A stretch of DNA of 64,000 bases from Hemerocallis citrina (GCA_017893485.1 CM030359.1:33687175-33751174), one strand, 5' to 3'; positions 48,509-58,067 are shown, numbered from the stretch's first letter. Translations and numbers: made by a program. The notes: generated by a model not told the origin, from the sequence alone.

Positions 48509-51367
48509 ATGTCGATCAACATGGAAGGAAAGTTTGAGGCAGCGTTGGCAAGAATAGATGCGGCAATATGGAAGCTACGGCAGCCCTATTCCCCACCGCT
48601 CGATGCTCCCTGTCCTCCTTCTCCCCTTCCGTTTCGCTCAACGACGACAGAGCCCTTTGCCCTTTCCTCCTCTGTTCGAACGCCGACCAGGACCACCAGT
48701 CGCGCCGCCGATCTCCTATTGCCTCCACCAGCACATTCCCAGATTCCGACCGAGAAGGTAACTAATCCTCATCTCATTTCTACTAGTTTGAAGGGAGCTC
48801 CAATTAAGATGAAGTTTCCGAATTTTAAAGAGGTGAAGTTACCGAATTTTAAAGGAGGAGATCCAACAAATTGGATACTTGGAGTAGAACATTTCTTTGA
48901 ATTTTACAGAATTTCTGATGCAGAGAAGCTGAAATTTGCTTGGTTGGGTTTAAGTGGGAGTGCAACTTTGTGGTATTATAAGCATATTAAACCACGAATC
49001 CATGAAATGTCTTGGACCCTGTTCTTAGAGAAATTGATAGATCAATTTGACTCTACTGAGTTGGAAGATTCTAACAAATCGATGGTGGTAGATGAAGAAA
49101 ATGTGATTGAAGATGTTTCTTGTGAAAAGAATAGGAATGGAGTAGTTTTTGATAGTTTGGAGAATCTTGAAATGGAGAATTATAGAAGTGATAAATCTTC
49201 GAAAGTGTTTGATGAATTGGAAAATCAAGGAAAGGAGAAATTGATTGATCAATTTGGCATTCTTGAAATTGAAATTGATGATGCTTATCTTGGAAGAAAA
49301 ATTCATGAAGATGTTGTAGTTGAAGATTGTGATGTTGTTGAAGGTGAAAATAAAAAAGATGATGAAATAAATTTGGTGGATGATTATGAAGAGAAGTTTA
49401 GAACATTCTCCATTGTAATTGAAGAAAATGAGGAGAAGCTCATGTTTGCTAAGAAAATCTCAAAGATGAGTTCATCAAGTGTTTGTGGTAATGTCTCAAA
49501 TACAATTTTTCCTAATATTGAGCTCCGATTGAGTTTTCGACGAAATGTGAAAAGGGCGGAGTTTGAAGTCCACACGGTTGTAATTGGCAGTGACATGGTA
49601 GTGCTCAATGGATGGCCTCCACCTATATGTAAAATTGATATTGAAGATGAGGAAGACTCTGTAGTTCATGAGATCGATGTTTTCTACACTCCACTTGAAG
49701 TTGACGACGCTCAACTTTATCTGAGACCATATTGGCCTCCTCATGAACTCCAGGAAAGCTATAAAGAGGTTAAAGTAAAGCCTAAAAGTTTAGAAACTGA
49801 AGTCATTCTGAGTGTTTACCTTGGGAGTGGAAATTTTAATCAAGATATGCTTGAAGTAACAATGTTGCATGAGCAGATGTTAACATCAAGAAGAGCATTT
49901 TATGAAGAAGAATATACTGTTGGGGTTTATTGGTGGGCGTCGGAGGCTTCGTTTAAGGCTACTTCTCCGTCGACAATTTCGCAGATAGTCAGAGGTGTTG
50001 CACAAGCAGCACTATTGTACGATAGTGAAACAGATGAGCGGCTGCTAATACACATCTCTTACGGCCCAAGCAGGTGGACTTGTCGAAACTGCACAGTCAG
50101 ATCAGGAAATATGACACTGGCCAGGGCATCAGATTCAAATACATTCAAGACTGTTCTTCGCAATGCTATTGCTCGGCATGCAAAAGAACTGCAGAATGCT
50201 AAAGCATTAATAGATGGGAAAGTGATGACTGAAGATCAATATATATCCAATTCAGAGGACACATTGACGGAAGAAGAAAAGACTCGTAATACTAAAATGT
50301 TTGACATGTTGAATGTTTATGAGAGACATCCTTTAGATGCTCAAGCTCAGAGAATGCCACCTAACTCAGGAAGGGGCAATTTTCCTGGAAGGGCAGATTC
50401 TTTTCAAGCTAATAAAGACAATGCAATGCTTAAAGCTGAGCAAGATGTGCAGGACAAGGGTGCAGTTCTTAAGGCAAGTTGTGCAGGCTTCGAGGAGACC
50501 ACTGAGCCAACTGTGTGTTTGAGCAAAGGTTCTTTATTGAAGAGAGGCTGCAATGCCCATCTGGAAAGGTTGCACATTCCACTCCATGAAGCAAAAAATA
50601 AGGATCAGGTTGAAGATTTTCACAAGCTGAAAGCAGAAATGAAATTGGAAGGGATGAATGTTTCGAGCGAAGTGTTGGCGACTCTTATCCTTAACAAACT
50701 GAGAGGAATGATTAATGTTGCGGTTATCAAATGTCCAGGATTTGGAGATGCGAAGAATGGTATTCTTCAAGATATTGCTCTTATGACAGGTGCAGATTTT
50801 CTTGCTAGTGACTTGGGCTTGACACTTGAGGGCATAACTTCAGACCGGCTTGGCATTGCTCAGAAGATTACTATCACCAGTAACTCAACTACCTTTGTTG
50901 CTGATCCATCTACTAGAGCTGAAATCCAAGCAAGAATCTTGCAAATAAAGAAGGATTTAGTTGAATCTGATAATTCCAATCTCTCACGTAAGCTCTCAGA
51001 AAGGATTGCAAAACTCTCAAGCGGTGTTGTTGTCATCAAGGTAGGAGCACCTACTGAAGCTGAACTTGAAGACAGAAAGCTTAGAATTGAAGATGCGAAG
51101 AATGCCACTTTTGCTGCCATAGACAAAGGAGTAGCACCTGGTGGTGGGGCCGTATATGTACAGTTGTCAAAACATGTTCCTGGAATAAAGGACTTACTTG
51201 AAGACCCAGAAGTGAACCATGCCATGGCCGAACAACTTGCAGTGGATTGCGGGTGGTATTATGAGATTTATTCAAGTTTCTTGCTTAGGGGCTTCGTCAT
51301 CGTCTCCTTCCAGATTGTTGCGAGCAAAGGCTGCTGCAGAGGAAATGGTGAAAATCTTAACATTTGA
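48509..51367 (+). CDS. Chimeric ORF: gag fragment fused to host sequences incl. chloroplast-type Cpn60
   Basis: 952 codons from the first in-frame ATG ([19 protein letters not shown]); the frame is open back to 48305 but only from TTG. Residues about 80-185 are a gypsy gag capsid piece ([40 protein letters not shown]). An acidic, repetitive middle follows. About 535-700 ([19 protein letters not shown] to [17 protein letters not shown]) reads like a captured host protein I do not recognise. About 725-915 (nt 50680-51255) matches group I chaperonin: [52 protein letters not shown] and [13 protein letters not shown], closest to chloroplast Cpn60 alpha. Only the apical/intermediate part is present, so no folding activity is expected. 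The tail after about 51255 leaves the Cpn60 frame. No introns or stops. Confidence 0.85.
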   Translation: MSINMEGKFEAALARIDAAIWKLRQPYSPPLDAPCPPSPLPFRSTTTEPFALSSSVRTPTRTTSRAADLLLPPPAHSQIPTEKVTNPHLISTSLKGAPIKMKFPNFKEVKLPNFKGGDPTNWILGVEHFFEFYRISDAEKLKFAWLGLSGSATLWYYKHIKPRIHEMSWTLFLEKLIDQFDSTELEDSNKSMVVDEENVIEDVSCEKNRNGVVFDSLENLEMENYRSDKSSKVFDELENQGKEKLIDQFGILEIEIDDAYLGRKIHEDVVVEDCDVVEGENKKDDEINLVDDYEEKFRTFSIVIEENEEKLMFAKKISKMSSSSVCGNVSNTIFPNIELRLSFRRNVKRAEFEVHTVVIGSDMVVLNGWPPPICKIDIEDEEDSVVHEIDVFYTPLEVDDAQLYLRPYWPPHELQESYKEVKVKPKSLETEVILSVYLGSGNFNQDMLEVTMLHEQMLTSRRAFYEEEYTVGVYWWASEASFKATSPSTISQIVRGVAQAALLYDSETDERLLIHISYGPSRWTCRNCTVRSGNMTLARASDSNTFKTVLRNAIARHAKELQNAKALIDGKVMTEDQYISNSEDTLTEEEKTRNTKMFDMLNVYERHPLDAQAQRMPPNSGRGNFPGRADSFQANKDNAMLKAEQDVQDKGAVLKASCAGFEETTEPTVCLSKGSLLKRGCNAHLERLHIPLHEAKNKDQVEDFHKLKAEMKLEGMNVSSEVLATLILNKLRGMINVAVIKCPGFGDAKNGILQDIALMTGADFLASDLGLTLEGITSDRLGIAQKITITSNSTTFVADPSTRAEIQARILQIKKDLVESDNSNLSRKLSERIAKLSSGVVVIKVGAPTEAELEDRKLRIEDAKNATFAAIDKGVAPGGGAVYVQLSKHVPGIKDLLEDPEVNHAMAEQLAVDCGWYYEIYSSFLLRGFVIVSFQIVASKGCCRGNGENLNI

Positions 51368-51464
51368 ACCCACGGATGAAGCTTCGAATGGTGTACTTGT
51401 CCAATGATGAACCATTTTCTGATTTTGAGCTTGGGGACAAGCTCATTTTTAAGGGGGGAGGAGT

Positions 51465-51910
51465 TGTCAGGGACGCCGGCAGTCACCGTCGCCGGAGTGA
51501 TCTACAGCCATCTTCTCTACCGTGTCTGTTTGTTGTGTCTGTTTGTTTGTTCTTTTGTTTGTGTTTGTTTGTTTGTTTTACGTGCATTGCGCACTTAATT
51601 GAATTTGTAGTAACAGTGTGCTTTGCACGTGTTTTGTAATTGGGATGTTCTATAAATCCCCAATCTGTAATACGTTGTTGGTATGAATGAAAATTGTCCT
51701 AATCTTCTCCCCAAATCCGCTTCTTCTCAAAATCTTCTTCTTCTTCTTCTTCCCCCAATCTCAGATTCTTCCCCAAATCTCTAAATCCCTAACCTCTATC
51801 TTCTCAATCCTCAACCCCTTACTCCCTTCTTTTCTCCATTACTGACATTTGGTAAGAATCCCGCCGGAATTAAGCTGGTCGGAGCCGTCGGAATCTGAAC
51901 GATCCTGACA
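51465..51910 (+). repeat. 3' LTR of gene-capture element
   Basis: Nearly identical to the 5' LTR; the main difference is a short CCGGAATTAAG-type insertion near 51865 and a few changes in the T-rich stretch. Confidence 0.92.
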
Positions 51911-52770
51911 AAGACGTGGATTACGATAAAAAAAAAAGAATATGAAGACGTGGCAAACCCTAAACACCCACTGGAATACCTAGCTACTTGCACCACAAAG
52001 ATGAGACATTAAATACATAAGAAGTTACTAGAAAGTTTAAGACCTCACAAATTGTAAGAAATGATTTTTCCTAACAGAAAAGATGAGTATGGCCACCGTA
52101 TTTTATCAATATATAAGAAATAACCAAAATCATACCCAACTAAATTTTTGAAAAAAACCAAAACCCCAAGAGAAACAAGAGAAAAAGTTTTAGAAAAATT
52201 AGCCCAAAGAACAAACCATTCATTAAGTCTTCCATGGCTTAATCAATGGTTTGTTTCTTTGGGCTAATTTTTTTAAAAAACTTTTTTTTTTGTTTTAATT
52301 TCTAGGGTTTTGGGTTTGTTTTTATTTTGTAGGCTATGATTTTGGTTCTTTCTTATATATTGATAAAGTAAGGTGGCCATACTCTATCTTTCCTATAAAA
52401 AAAATTTATTCCTTATGATTGGCACGGTCTTAAACTTTCTAGTAAAGCCTCAATTATTTCATATCACATTTTTGTGGTGCAAGTAGGTATTCGAGCGGAT
52501 GCTTAGGGTTTACCACGTCTTCTAATTCATAGTTTGATATATGTCAGTTAACATATGTACATGGAGTCCTTTTTCGACTAAAAAATGTACATGAATTTCA
52601 AAATTTTGCTTCTTGAATTATTCGCTTTGACTTTGTTTCTACTTTTGATGCTTATGATTATATTTAAGACGCAAGCTTTCATTTTATTTAAAGGTTAATA
52701 TTATAGTATCATGAAGTGAGAGATAAGCAAGGAAGTTCATAAATATTTGCTTTAAGAATTGTACGGGGAC

Positions 52771-55697
52771 GCCGGCAGACCCTTTTTCAGCAGATCCTTT
52801 CGGCGTTTCGCGTGTGCCGCTCGAGTTTTTTTACTCCCCTCTTTCCTTTTCGTTCCCTGGTGGTTGGGTGGCCTGTGCTTCGAGGAAGCTTCTTCCAGTC
52901 TCTGAGACGCCGACACTGCCTTGGAGGATCTATAGCTCAGATTCTTTCGCCCTCCTCCTGATCGGCAGCTCTCTACATGTTCTCCTTTTTGTTGAGTTGC
53001 TGCCTTTTTTGAGCCTTCTTAGAGCTCTCATCGTGCGCCGCTTCCACCGTCTTTCGCTGTTTCTGCGTTTTGTTTCCTTGGTGAGCATCGTCCCTATTCC
53101 CCTTCTACTGTCCTAATTCCAAGCACCCACTGTAAGTATTCCTACTTGTCACTTGGATCTTGCGGTGTTTATTCTTTTTTTAGGGGTGTCGTTGTTATAC
53201 TATAGTTGCTCCTTCGTTGAGGATCTTTTCCTTCGTACTGTTTCCTCAATTTAGCTATTTCAACTATTACTAGTGTGTGCTGTATCGGTTTCCCTGTGCT
53301 GAGGTACTTCTAGTTGATCTACTGTATTTTCTTGTAATTGTTCTTCCATTCCCCCTGTGGCTCAGCACCGTCAGTGGTTGCTTCAGCTCCTACCTGTTCC
53401 CAAAGCAACAGTTTGCTCAAGTTTTGTTAATTCTGTTATTCTTCTCATATTCAATTTTATCTCCTATCATTTTTCTCTCTATTTTGAGGGTGTTGTTGCC
53501 CCCCCCCCCCCTGTGCTGCACTGGGTTGTTCTTTGGTGGTGGTGTTTTGGTGAGTTTAAATCGGTACTGTCTTTGGTACCACTGTCCAGTGCCTTATTCA
53601 TTGTTGGTGTATTGATTTGAGGCATTCTTGGGCTGGTTTCAGCCATGGATCTCACCGAGCCTGATGCTAGACCTAACAGTTTAGTAACGGTTCAGGAATT
53701 GAAGAGTGACCTGTCTTCTCCTCTTTTTGCTAACACCTATCTTTCTCGGTGTTCTCCCAGCTCCACTATTCCCCCTTCTTCTTGTAGGTTCGACCCTCTT
53801 CTGGTTTGTTTCAGGTGCCTCCTTCCTGGGCATTTTAAACGTGAGTGCGTTAATAAAATGAAGTGCATTTTCTGTGATAAGTTTGGTCACTCGCGCAGTC
53901 GATGCTTTTCCCATAAAAAACTCCTTGGATTTTCCAGAGGCCATCCCTTACCGGCAAAACTTCTCTCCTTTCTTAACTACCCCCTCTTAAAGCGCAAGCT
54001 TTATGTTCGCTTGTCAAGGAAATTTAGTCTTGAATCTAGAAAGGATTTCGTCTCCTCGGCAGTTGTTCCTTCACCAGCTAGGAACACCACTACTTATTCC
54101 ACTGCTTATTGTGATTCTATTGCTACTCTTCAGCCTCCTAATATTGCTAACCTTTTTAAAGATCGTAAGGTTTATACGAAACTAGTCTCCTACTCTCGGT
54201 TGGGTTATCACAAGGCTCGTCCCCATTCATCTTCGGTGGCGCCTTCGTTTAGTTTGAGTCTGCATAAAAATGAAGGCTTGTTTAAATCCTTTGTATCTTG
54301 CCATTCTTGGTTTAGAAGTGCGATGGGGCACGCCCAGCATCGCCGCATTTCAGGCCCTCAGGTGCCTATTGCCAATGCTAATATTTATTTTAAGGCACCT
54401 TCTTTATTGTATAATTTTTCTTGTTCGATGATGATTTCTTCTCCCAAACTTTCTACGTTCTCTTTTTATTTTTCGGGATGCATCTTCTCGGTGTATCAAG
54501 ATTTAGGGTTTCAATCTTGGCTCAATCATCTCCTCATGGAAGTTTGGCATATCCTGCACTCTTTTCCCCTCAAGTTTTCTCCGATTCTTGATGACTCTTC
54601 TGTCTCCCGTTTTTCCTATCTGACTAACTCCATCCCAAAATCCTCTTCAGTTGATTCCAGTTTTCTTTTTCCCTCTTCTTGCATCATCAAAGACGAAGCT
54701 AGCATGTCTGACCCTGCTGCAATTGCGTTCCCATTGGTGAAGGTCGTCCCTCCCCCCGTTAAGCGGAAATACCATAAGAAAGTGTTCAATAACTTGCAGA
54801 TTCATGTGAGTGCTCGTATTCTTGCTAGGAAAGCAGCTTCTGTGTCGTCTCTTCAGCCTGTGCACAGTTGAGTTTTGGCTTCTCTATGCCATCCTCGGTG
54901 TAGGCAATCAGGCTTATCATTTTTGTGCTGCTAGAGTTCTCTTGGGCTGCTGAGTCGATTTCTGCTTAGTGAGCCGATCCTATAGCTATTTTGTGGCATG
55001 CCCGGTCTTCGCCTAGCTTCTCCTTCTGTTTTTATTCTTATTCTGCATTTTTTTTCTTTTTCTTCATCGAGTCCCTCTGTGACATTGTGCCTTTTTCTCC
55101 GCCATTCCTCTTTTTTGGGAATCTTTCCTTTAGGAGTGTGATTGTTTTTCTATCAGTATTGTCAGGGTCGCTGACCTTGTTTAGCACCCTCTTTATGTGC
55201 TACTTTGTTTTGATTTTTTGGCGTTTTCTCTCTTTTCTTTTCTGTGCAGGTGGGGATTGGTGCCTCCGTGTGGTTATGTCTGGCCTTCTGTTTCATGGCT
55301 CACTTTCTTGGTTCTGATACACTTTTTTCACTCATGTCGTCGAGCTGTCTGTGCTTCGGGACCTCAGTTCATGCTCGTGGCAGTTTCCTCTTGCCGTGCG
55401 GAAGTGAGCCTTTGTGGGAGCTTGCACTTCTCTTGGGCGAGACAGGGTGCTCCTTTTGATGCATAGTAATCCTGGCTGATGGCACTATCACCCTTTTCGG
55501 TGTTGTTCTACTTTTGTATCGCAGATCTCTTATTTGCGTGCTATTCAGCCATTTTTTGATTTCTTTGTTGTTTTCTTCTTTCAATTTTACAGTTTGTAAA
55601 ACCTTTGTTATTTTGTTTGTAACTATTCTGTTTTTATTGATTAAAATATTTTTTGATGGCTGGAGCTGTTTGGCTCTATCCGATATATCAAAAAAAA
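52771..55697 (+). mobile_element. Half-LINE: L1-like unit with ORF1 only, 17-bp TSD
   Basis: AAGAATTGT(A/G)C(A/G)GGGAC flanks the unit (52754-52770 and 55698-55714), 17 bp with two differences. It ends in a poly(A) run at 55689-55699 preceded by GGCTGGAGCTGTTTGGCTC...GATATATC, a plant L1-type 3' end. The 2.9 kb contain one intact ORF with zinc knuckles and no trace of endonuclease or RT in any frame I could read. It therefore has LINE-style ends and tail but depends on another element for reverse transcription. Confidence 0.8.
53645..54871 (+). CDS. ORF1-like zinc-knuckle protein of the half-LINE
   Basis: 408 aa from ATG 53645 to a TGA at 54869-54871. Two CCHC knuckles at residues 55-68 (C-F-R-C-LLPGHFKREC) and 74-87 (C-I-F-C-DKFGHSRSRC), followed by a basic stretch (LLKRKLYVRLSRKF) and a long Ser-rich, partly aromatic region; the C-terminus is basic (PPVKRKYHKKVFNNLQ). 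CCHC knuckles in LINE ORF1 bind the template RNA. I see no DUF4283 domain. The frame is intact while neighbouring elements are broken. A 5' region of about 870 bp, T-rich with a C11 run near 53500, precedes it and may be the promoter. Confidence 0.75.
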   Translation: MDLTEPDARPNSLVTVQELKSDLSSPLFANTYLSRCSPSSTIPPSSCRFDPLLVCFRCLLPGHFKRECVNKMKCIFCDKFGHSRSRCFSHKKLLGFSRGHPLPAKLLSFLNYPLLKRKLYVRLSRKFSLESRKDFVSSAVVPSPARNTTTYSTAYCDSIATLQPPNIANLFKDRKVYTKLVSYSRLGYHKARPHSSSVAPSFSLSLHKNEGLFKSFVSCHSWFRSAMGHAQHRRISGPQVPIANANIYFKAPSLLYNFSCSMMISSPKLSTFSFYFSGCIFSVYQDLGFQSWLNHLLMEVWHILHSFPLKFSPILDDSSVSRFSYLTNSIPKSSSVDSSFLFPSSCIIKDEASMSDPAAIAFPLVKVVPPPVKRKYHKKVFNNLQIHVSARILARKAASVSSLQPVHS

Positions 55698-55714
55698 AAG
55701 AATTGTGCAGGGAC

Positions 55715-55983
55715 TACTGGACGAATGATAACTTGATCATATATATACTGAAATTGATTTATTTCGTACTATCAACAATGATATAATTATAATACATGTA
55801 AAATATGGAAAACATGTTGATATGTATTACAATTTTATAGCTTGTCACAGAACTATTTATTTTGAATAGTCTTAATTTATTATGATAATAAGTTTTAAAG
55901 AAGATTTTTATTTGTTTGCTATATATGCATTTTGCACTCTCTGGAAAACCTGTCTGGCTCCGCCACTATGTGTGTGTGTGTTG

Positions 55984-56018
<35 letters not shown>
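55715..56018. other. AT-rich spacer ending in (TA)n
   Basis: No gene. TGTGTGTGTG at 55970-55980 and (TA)n at about 55985-56018. The phrase CTGGCTCCGCCACTATG near 55954 looks like a transposon terminus, but no partner end was found. Confidence 0.5.
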
Positions 56019-56021
<3 letters not shown>

Positions 56022-56078
56022 ATCTTCCATTGCAAACGAGTCTGTTTGCACAGACCCGTTGCAAACGGAAGCCCATTT

Positions 56079-56313
56079 GCCTCAAAACTGATTCCTAAGA
56101 TGATGTTAAAACACTCATTTTCTAACACTTTCTTCTTGTGCAAATATATTTTTAAGGGTAGGGTTAGGGTTAGAGGTAGGAGGGTAGGGTTAGGGATAGG
56201 GGTCGGCCTGACCCTCACAATTCCAAAAAAATCACAATTGAAAATATATTTGGACAAGAAGAAAGTGTTAGAAAATGGGTGTTTTAACGTCATCTTATGA
56301 ACCGGTTTTGAGG
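56079..56313. repeat. Hairpin with telomere-like loop
   Basis: Arms 56079-56153 and 56241-56313 pair over about 73 bp with few mismatches (landmarks CTAACACTTTCTTCTTGT and TTAAAACAC). The loop at 56155-56205 is a degenerate run of TAGGG(T/A)TAGGG units. Confidence 0.85.
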
Positions 56314-56487
56314 AAAATTTTGAGTAAGATTCACTATATATTAGTGAGAGATTTTTATGAATTTTTTTCATCCTTCACGAGTACATCAAAAATCATATAT
56401 TTATTTGCTCAAAACGGTTATGGGGTGAATGAGAAATTGCCCCCCTAAGTGAGCTACTTGATGGGAGAAAATGGGTTGAGGAACTTT

Positions 56488-56531
56488 AGTCCCATATCGA
56501 AAAAATCTTGAGAACAAAAAATTTATAAATA
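56488..56531 (+). promoter_or_regulatory. snRNA-type upstream element plus TATA at Pol III spacing
   Basis: AGTCCCATATCG (56488-56499) resembles the plant USE RTCCCACATCG with one change; TATAAATA follows at 56524-56531, 24 bp on, the spacing of Pol III snRNA genes. A perfect six-base hairpin (CCCCAC at 56673-56678, GTGGGG at 56685-56690) followed by T7 (56692-56698) lies about 165 bp downstream. The same USE-like motif also occurs in plant LTRs, including the TRIM here, so an LTR remnant is an alternative. Confidence 0.35.
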
Positions 56532-56802
56532 ATAACTCATTCCTTAGCTTAGTAAGAAAGCAAGCTAGAAGGCTCTCTCTCACGCGCGCAGACCGGGTGC
56601 AAATCTTGGACCGGGATTATTTGCGGCTTGTGTGGACCCGTTTTGAGGATACGAATGCCGAACCCACTTGAACCCCACCTTTGTGTGGGGCTTTTTTTGC
56701 GATGAAACATTTTTGTGAATTTCAGTTGGTTGAAAAATACATATTAAGGTCAGAGAGTGAATGTTTTTGCTCAAATTTTAACAAATATGAAGTCGTTATT
56801 TC

Positions 56803-57175
56803 AAACAACGATCTAGGTTATAAGAAGTTGTTGTTTGCAACAATGTCTTCATTGGATTCAAAAAGACAAGTTTTTAACAGAGAGCAACTTTTTTTGTGTG
56901 CTTAATTTGGTAGGCTTAAGCCGTTGTTTCAAACAACGGCCTATATTATAAAAAGTCATTGTTTGAAACAACGGCTACTGTTGGTTCAAAAAGACAAGTT
57001 TTTAACAGAGAGCAAGACTTTCTGCTTACATTTTGTTAACCTTAAGTTGAAACAACAGTCTAGGTTATAAAAGTTGTTGTTTGAAACAACGGCTACTGTT
57101 GGTTCAAAAAGACAAATTTTTAACAGAGAGCTTTTTCTTACATTTTGTTAAGCTTAAGTTGAAACAACGGCCAGT
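56803..57175 (+). repeat. Three tandem units of 110-130 bp
   Basis: Units begin near 56803, 56931 and 57051, with a fourth start at 57162. Shared phrases: TTCAAAAAGACAAGTTTTTA, ACAGAGAGC and TTGTTTGAAACAACGGC, the last being partly self-complementary. Confidence 0.85.
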
Positions 57176-57633
57176 TGAAATTAAAAAAAAATACAACTTC
57201 ATCAACAGCAGCATCAGCTGCTGCAACCACAATAATTGCAACAATTTCAACAACTTCCCATACGAGGGTAAGAGAGAGCTAGGGAGAGAGAGTGTGAGAG
57301 AGAGAGAGCGCGAAGGGGCATGGGCTCTCGTTGTTGGATAAGGCGGGCGGTAGGCGGCAGAGGTGGAGACGCGACGAGCTGTCGGATTTGGGATTTGGGT
57401 TTTGGGAGAGCTTCGAAGAGAGAGAGGCAGAAGAGGTAGAGAGTGAGTGAGAGAGTGAAGGAGGTGAACAGTTATTTGGGGGTGAAAACCCCAAAATACA
57501 CCTCTCCTCACTTAGGTGTAGAGAGGGAGATGGGCGAGGGAGATCATAGCCCTTGGATCAAGATGAACTTGATCCAATGGTCGGGGTTTCTGTTTGCAAT
57601 GGGCCTGTGCAAACAGACTTGTTTGTAATGGAA

Positions 57634-57636
<3 letters not shown>

Positions 57637-57696
<60 letters not shown>
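57637..57696. repeat. (TA)n microsatellite
   Basis: About 30 uninterrupted TA units between two inverted-repeat elements. Confidence 0.95.
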
Positions 57697-57699
<3 letters not shown>

Positions 57700-58066
57700 A
57701 AAGCTTCAGTTGTGCACTCCTTTAGTGCACATGGCATGTGCACTAGGCCTTCGGGCGTTCATATTGACGATCTGAACTGTTCACATTGATCTACACATCT
57801 AAATTAGTCTAAATATGTAAAATCAAATCATTTGAAATTCATTTGCCCATCCATCATGTAACTATAAAAAACAATGATTTTCAGCCATACAATTTTGTAA
57901 CACTTCAATGGATGGGTAAATGAAATTCAAATGATTTGATTTTACATATTTAGACTAATTTAGATGTGTAGATCAATGTGAACGGTTCAGATCGTCGATA
58001 TGAATGCCCGAAGGCCTAGTGCACATGCCGTGTGCACTAGAGGTAGTGCACAACCGAAGCTTTTCC
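57697..58066. mobile_element. Foldback MITE, 370 bp, in TA repeat
   Basis: Arms 57697-57854 and 57908-58066 are nearly perfect inverted copies (left start GGGAAAGCTTCAGTTGTGCA; right end reversed GGAAAAGCTTCGGTTGTGCA). The loop is about 53 bp. It is flanked on both sides by TA runs, consistent with a TA target preference, although TSD length cannot be resolved. Nested palindromic AGTGCACATG...CATGTGCACT lies near each end. Confidence 0.88.

Positions 58067-58067
<1 letters not shown>

Larger units (their letters stand above)
47871..51910 (+). mobile_element. Non-autonomous gypsy-type LTR element carrying host gene sequence, TSD AAGAC
   Basis: LTRs 47871-48303 and 51465-51910, PBS TTTGGTATCAGAGC at 48304-48317, polypurine tract AAGGGGGGAGGAGT at 51451-51464, TSD AAGAC at 47866-47870 and 51911-51915. 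One long open frame, without protease, RT, RNase H or integrase. The LTRs differ by only a handful of substitutions and small indels, so insertion was recent. Its LTR ends, PBS spacing, PPT and gag piece resemble the chromovirus at 24-32 kb, the plausible enzyme source. Confidence 0.93.
47803..52590. repeat. Long foldback inverted repeat, split by an LTR element
   Basis: Left arm is 47803-47865 plus about 51945-52227; right arm is 52238-52590; the loop is only about 10 bp. Shared landmarks: GTACATATGTTAAC at the outer end, GAAGACGTGG(C/T)AAACCCTAA, ACTAGAAAGTTTAAGACC, GGCCACC, TATCAATATATAAGAAA, AATTAGCCCAAAGAA and ACAAACCATT. Arms are roughly 350 bp at about 80% identity by eye. The retroelement at 47871-51910 interrupts the left arm. 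Confidence 0.85.
56019..57636. mobile_element. TIR-bounded non-autonomous DNA element, about 1.6 kb, in TA repeats
   Basis: About 50 bp at 56021-56073 (CTTCCATTGCAAACGAGTCT...) are inverted at 57583-57634 (rc CTTCCATTACAAACAAGTCT...), roughly 85% identical. Both ends abut TA microsatellites, so the TSD cannot be read. The interior holds a foldback with a telomere-like loop, a snRNA-like promoter motif, a tandem repeat and a purine-rich segment (57260-57460) resembling a reversed 5' leader. No transposase. Confidence 0.6.

Noticed and set aside
50680..51255. Functional chloroplast chaperonin gene
   Set aside because: Only the central part of Cpn60 is present, fused to gag between LTRs; the ATP-binding N-terminus and the true C-terminus are absent.
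53357..53620. Membrane-protein-like frames upstream of the half-LINE ORF1
   Set aside because: Hydrophobic residues reflect T-rich sequence; frames overlap and lack any recognisable family.
55945..55965. Terminus of another hAT or similar element (CTGGCTCCGCCACTATG)
   Set aside because: No matching inverted end or TSD could be found nearby.
56155..56205. True telomere or chromosome end
   Set aside because: The repeat is short, degenerate and enclosed in a hairpin, with transposons on both sides.
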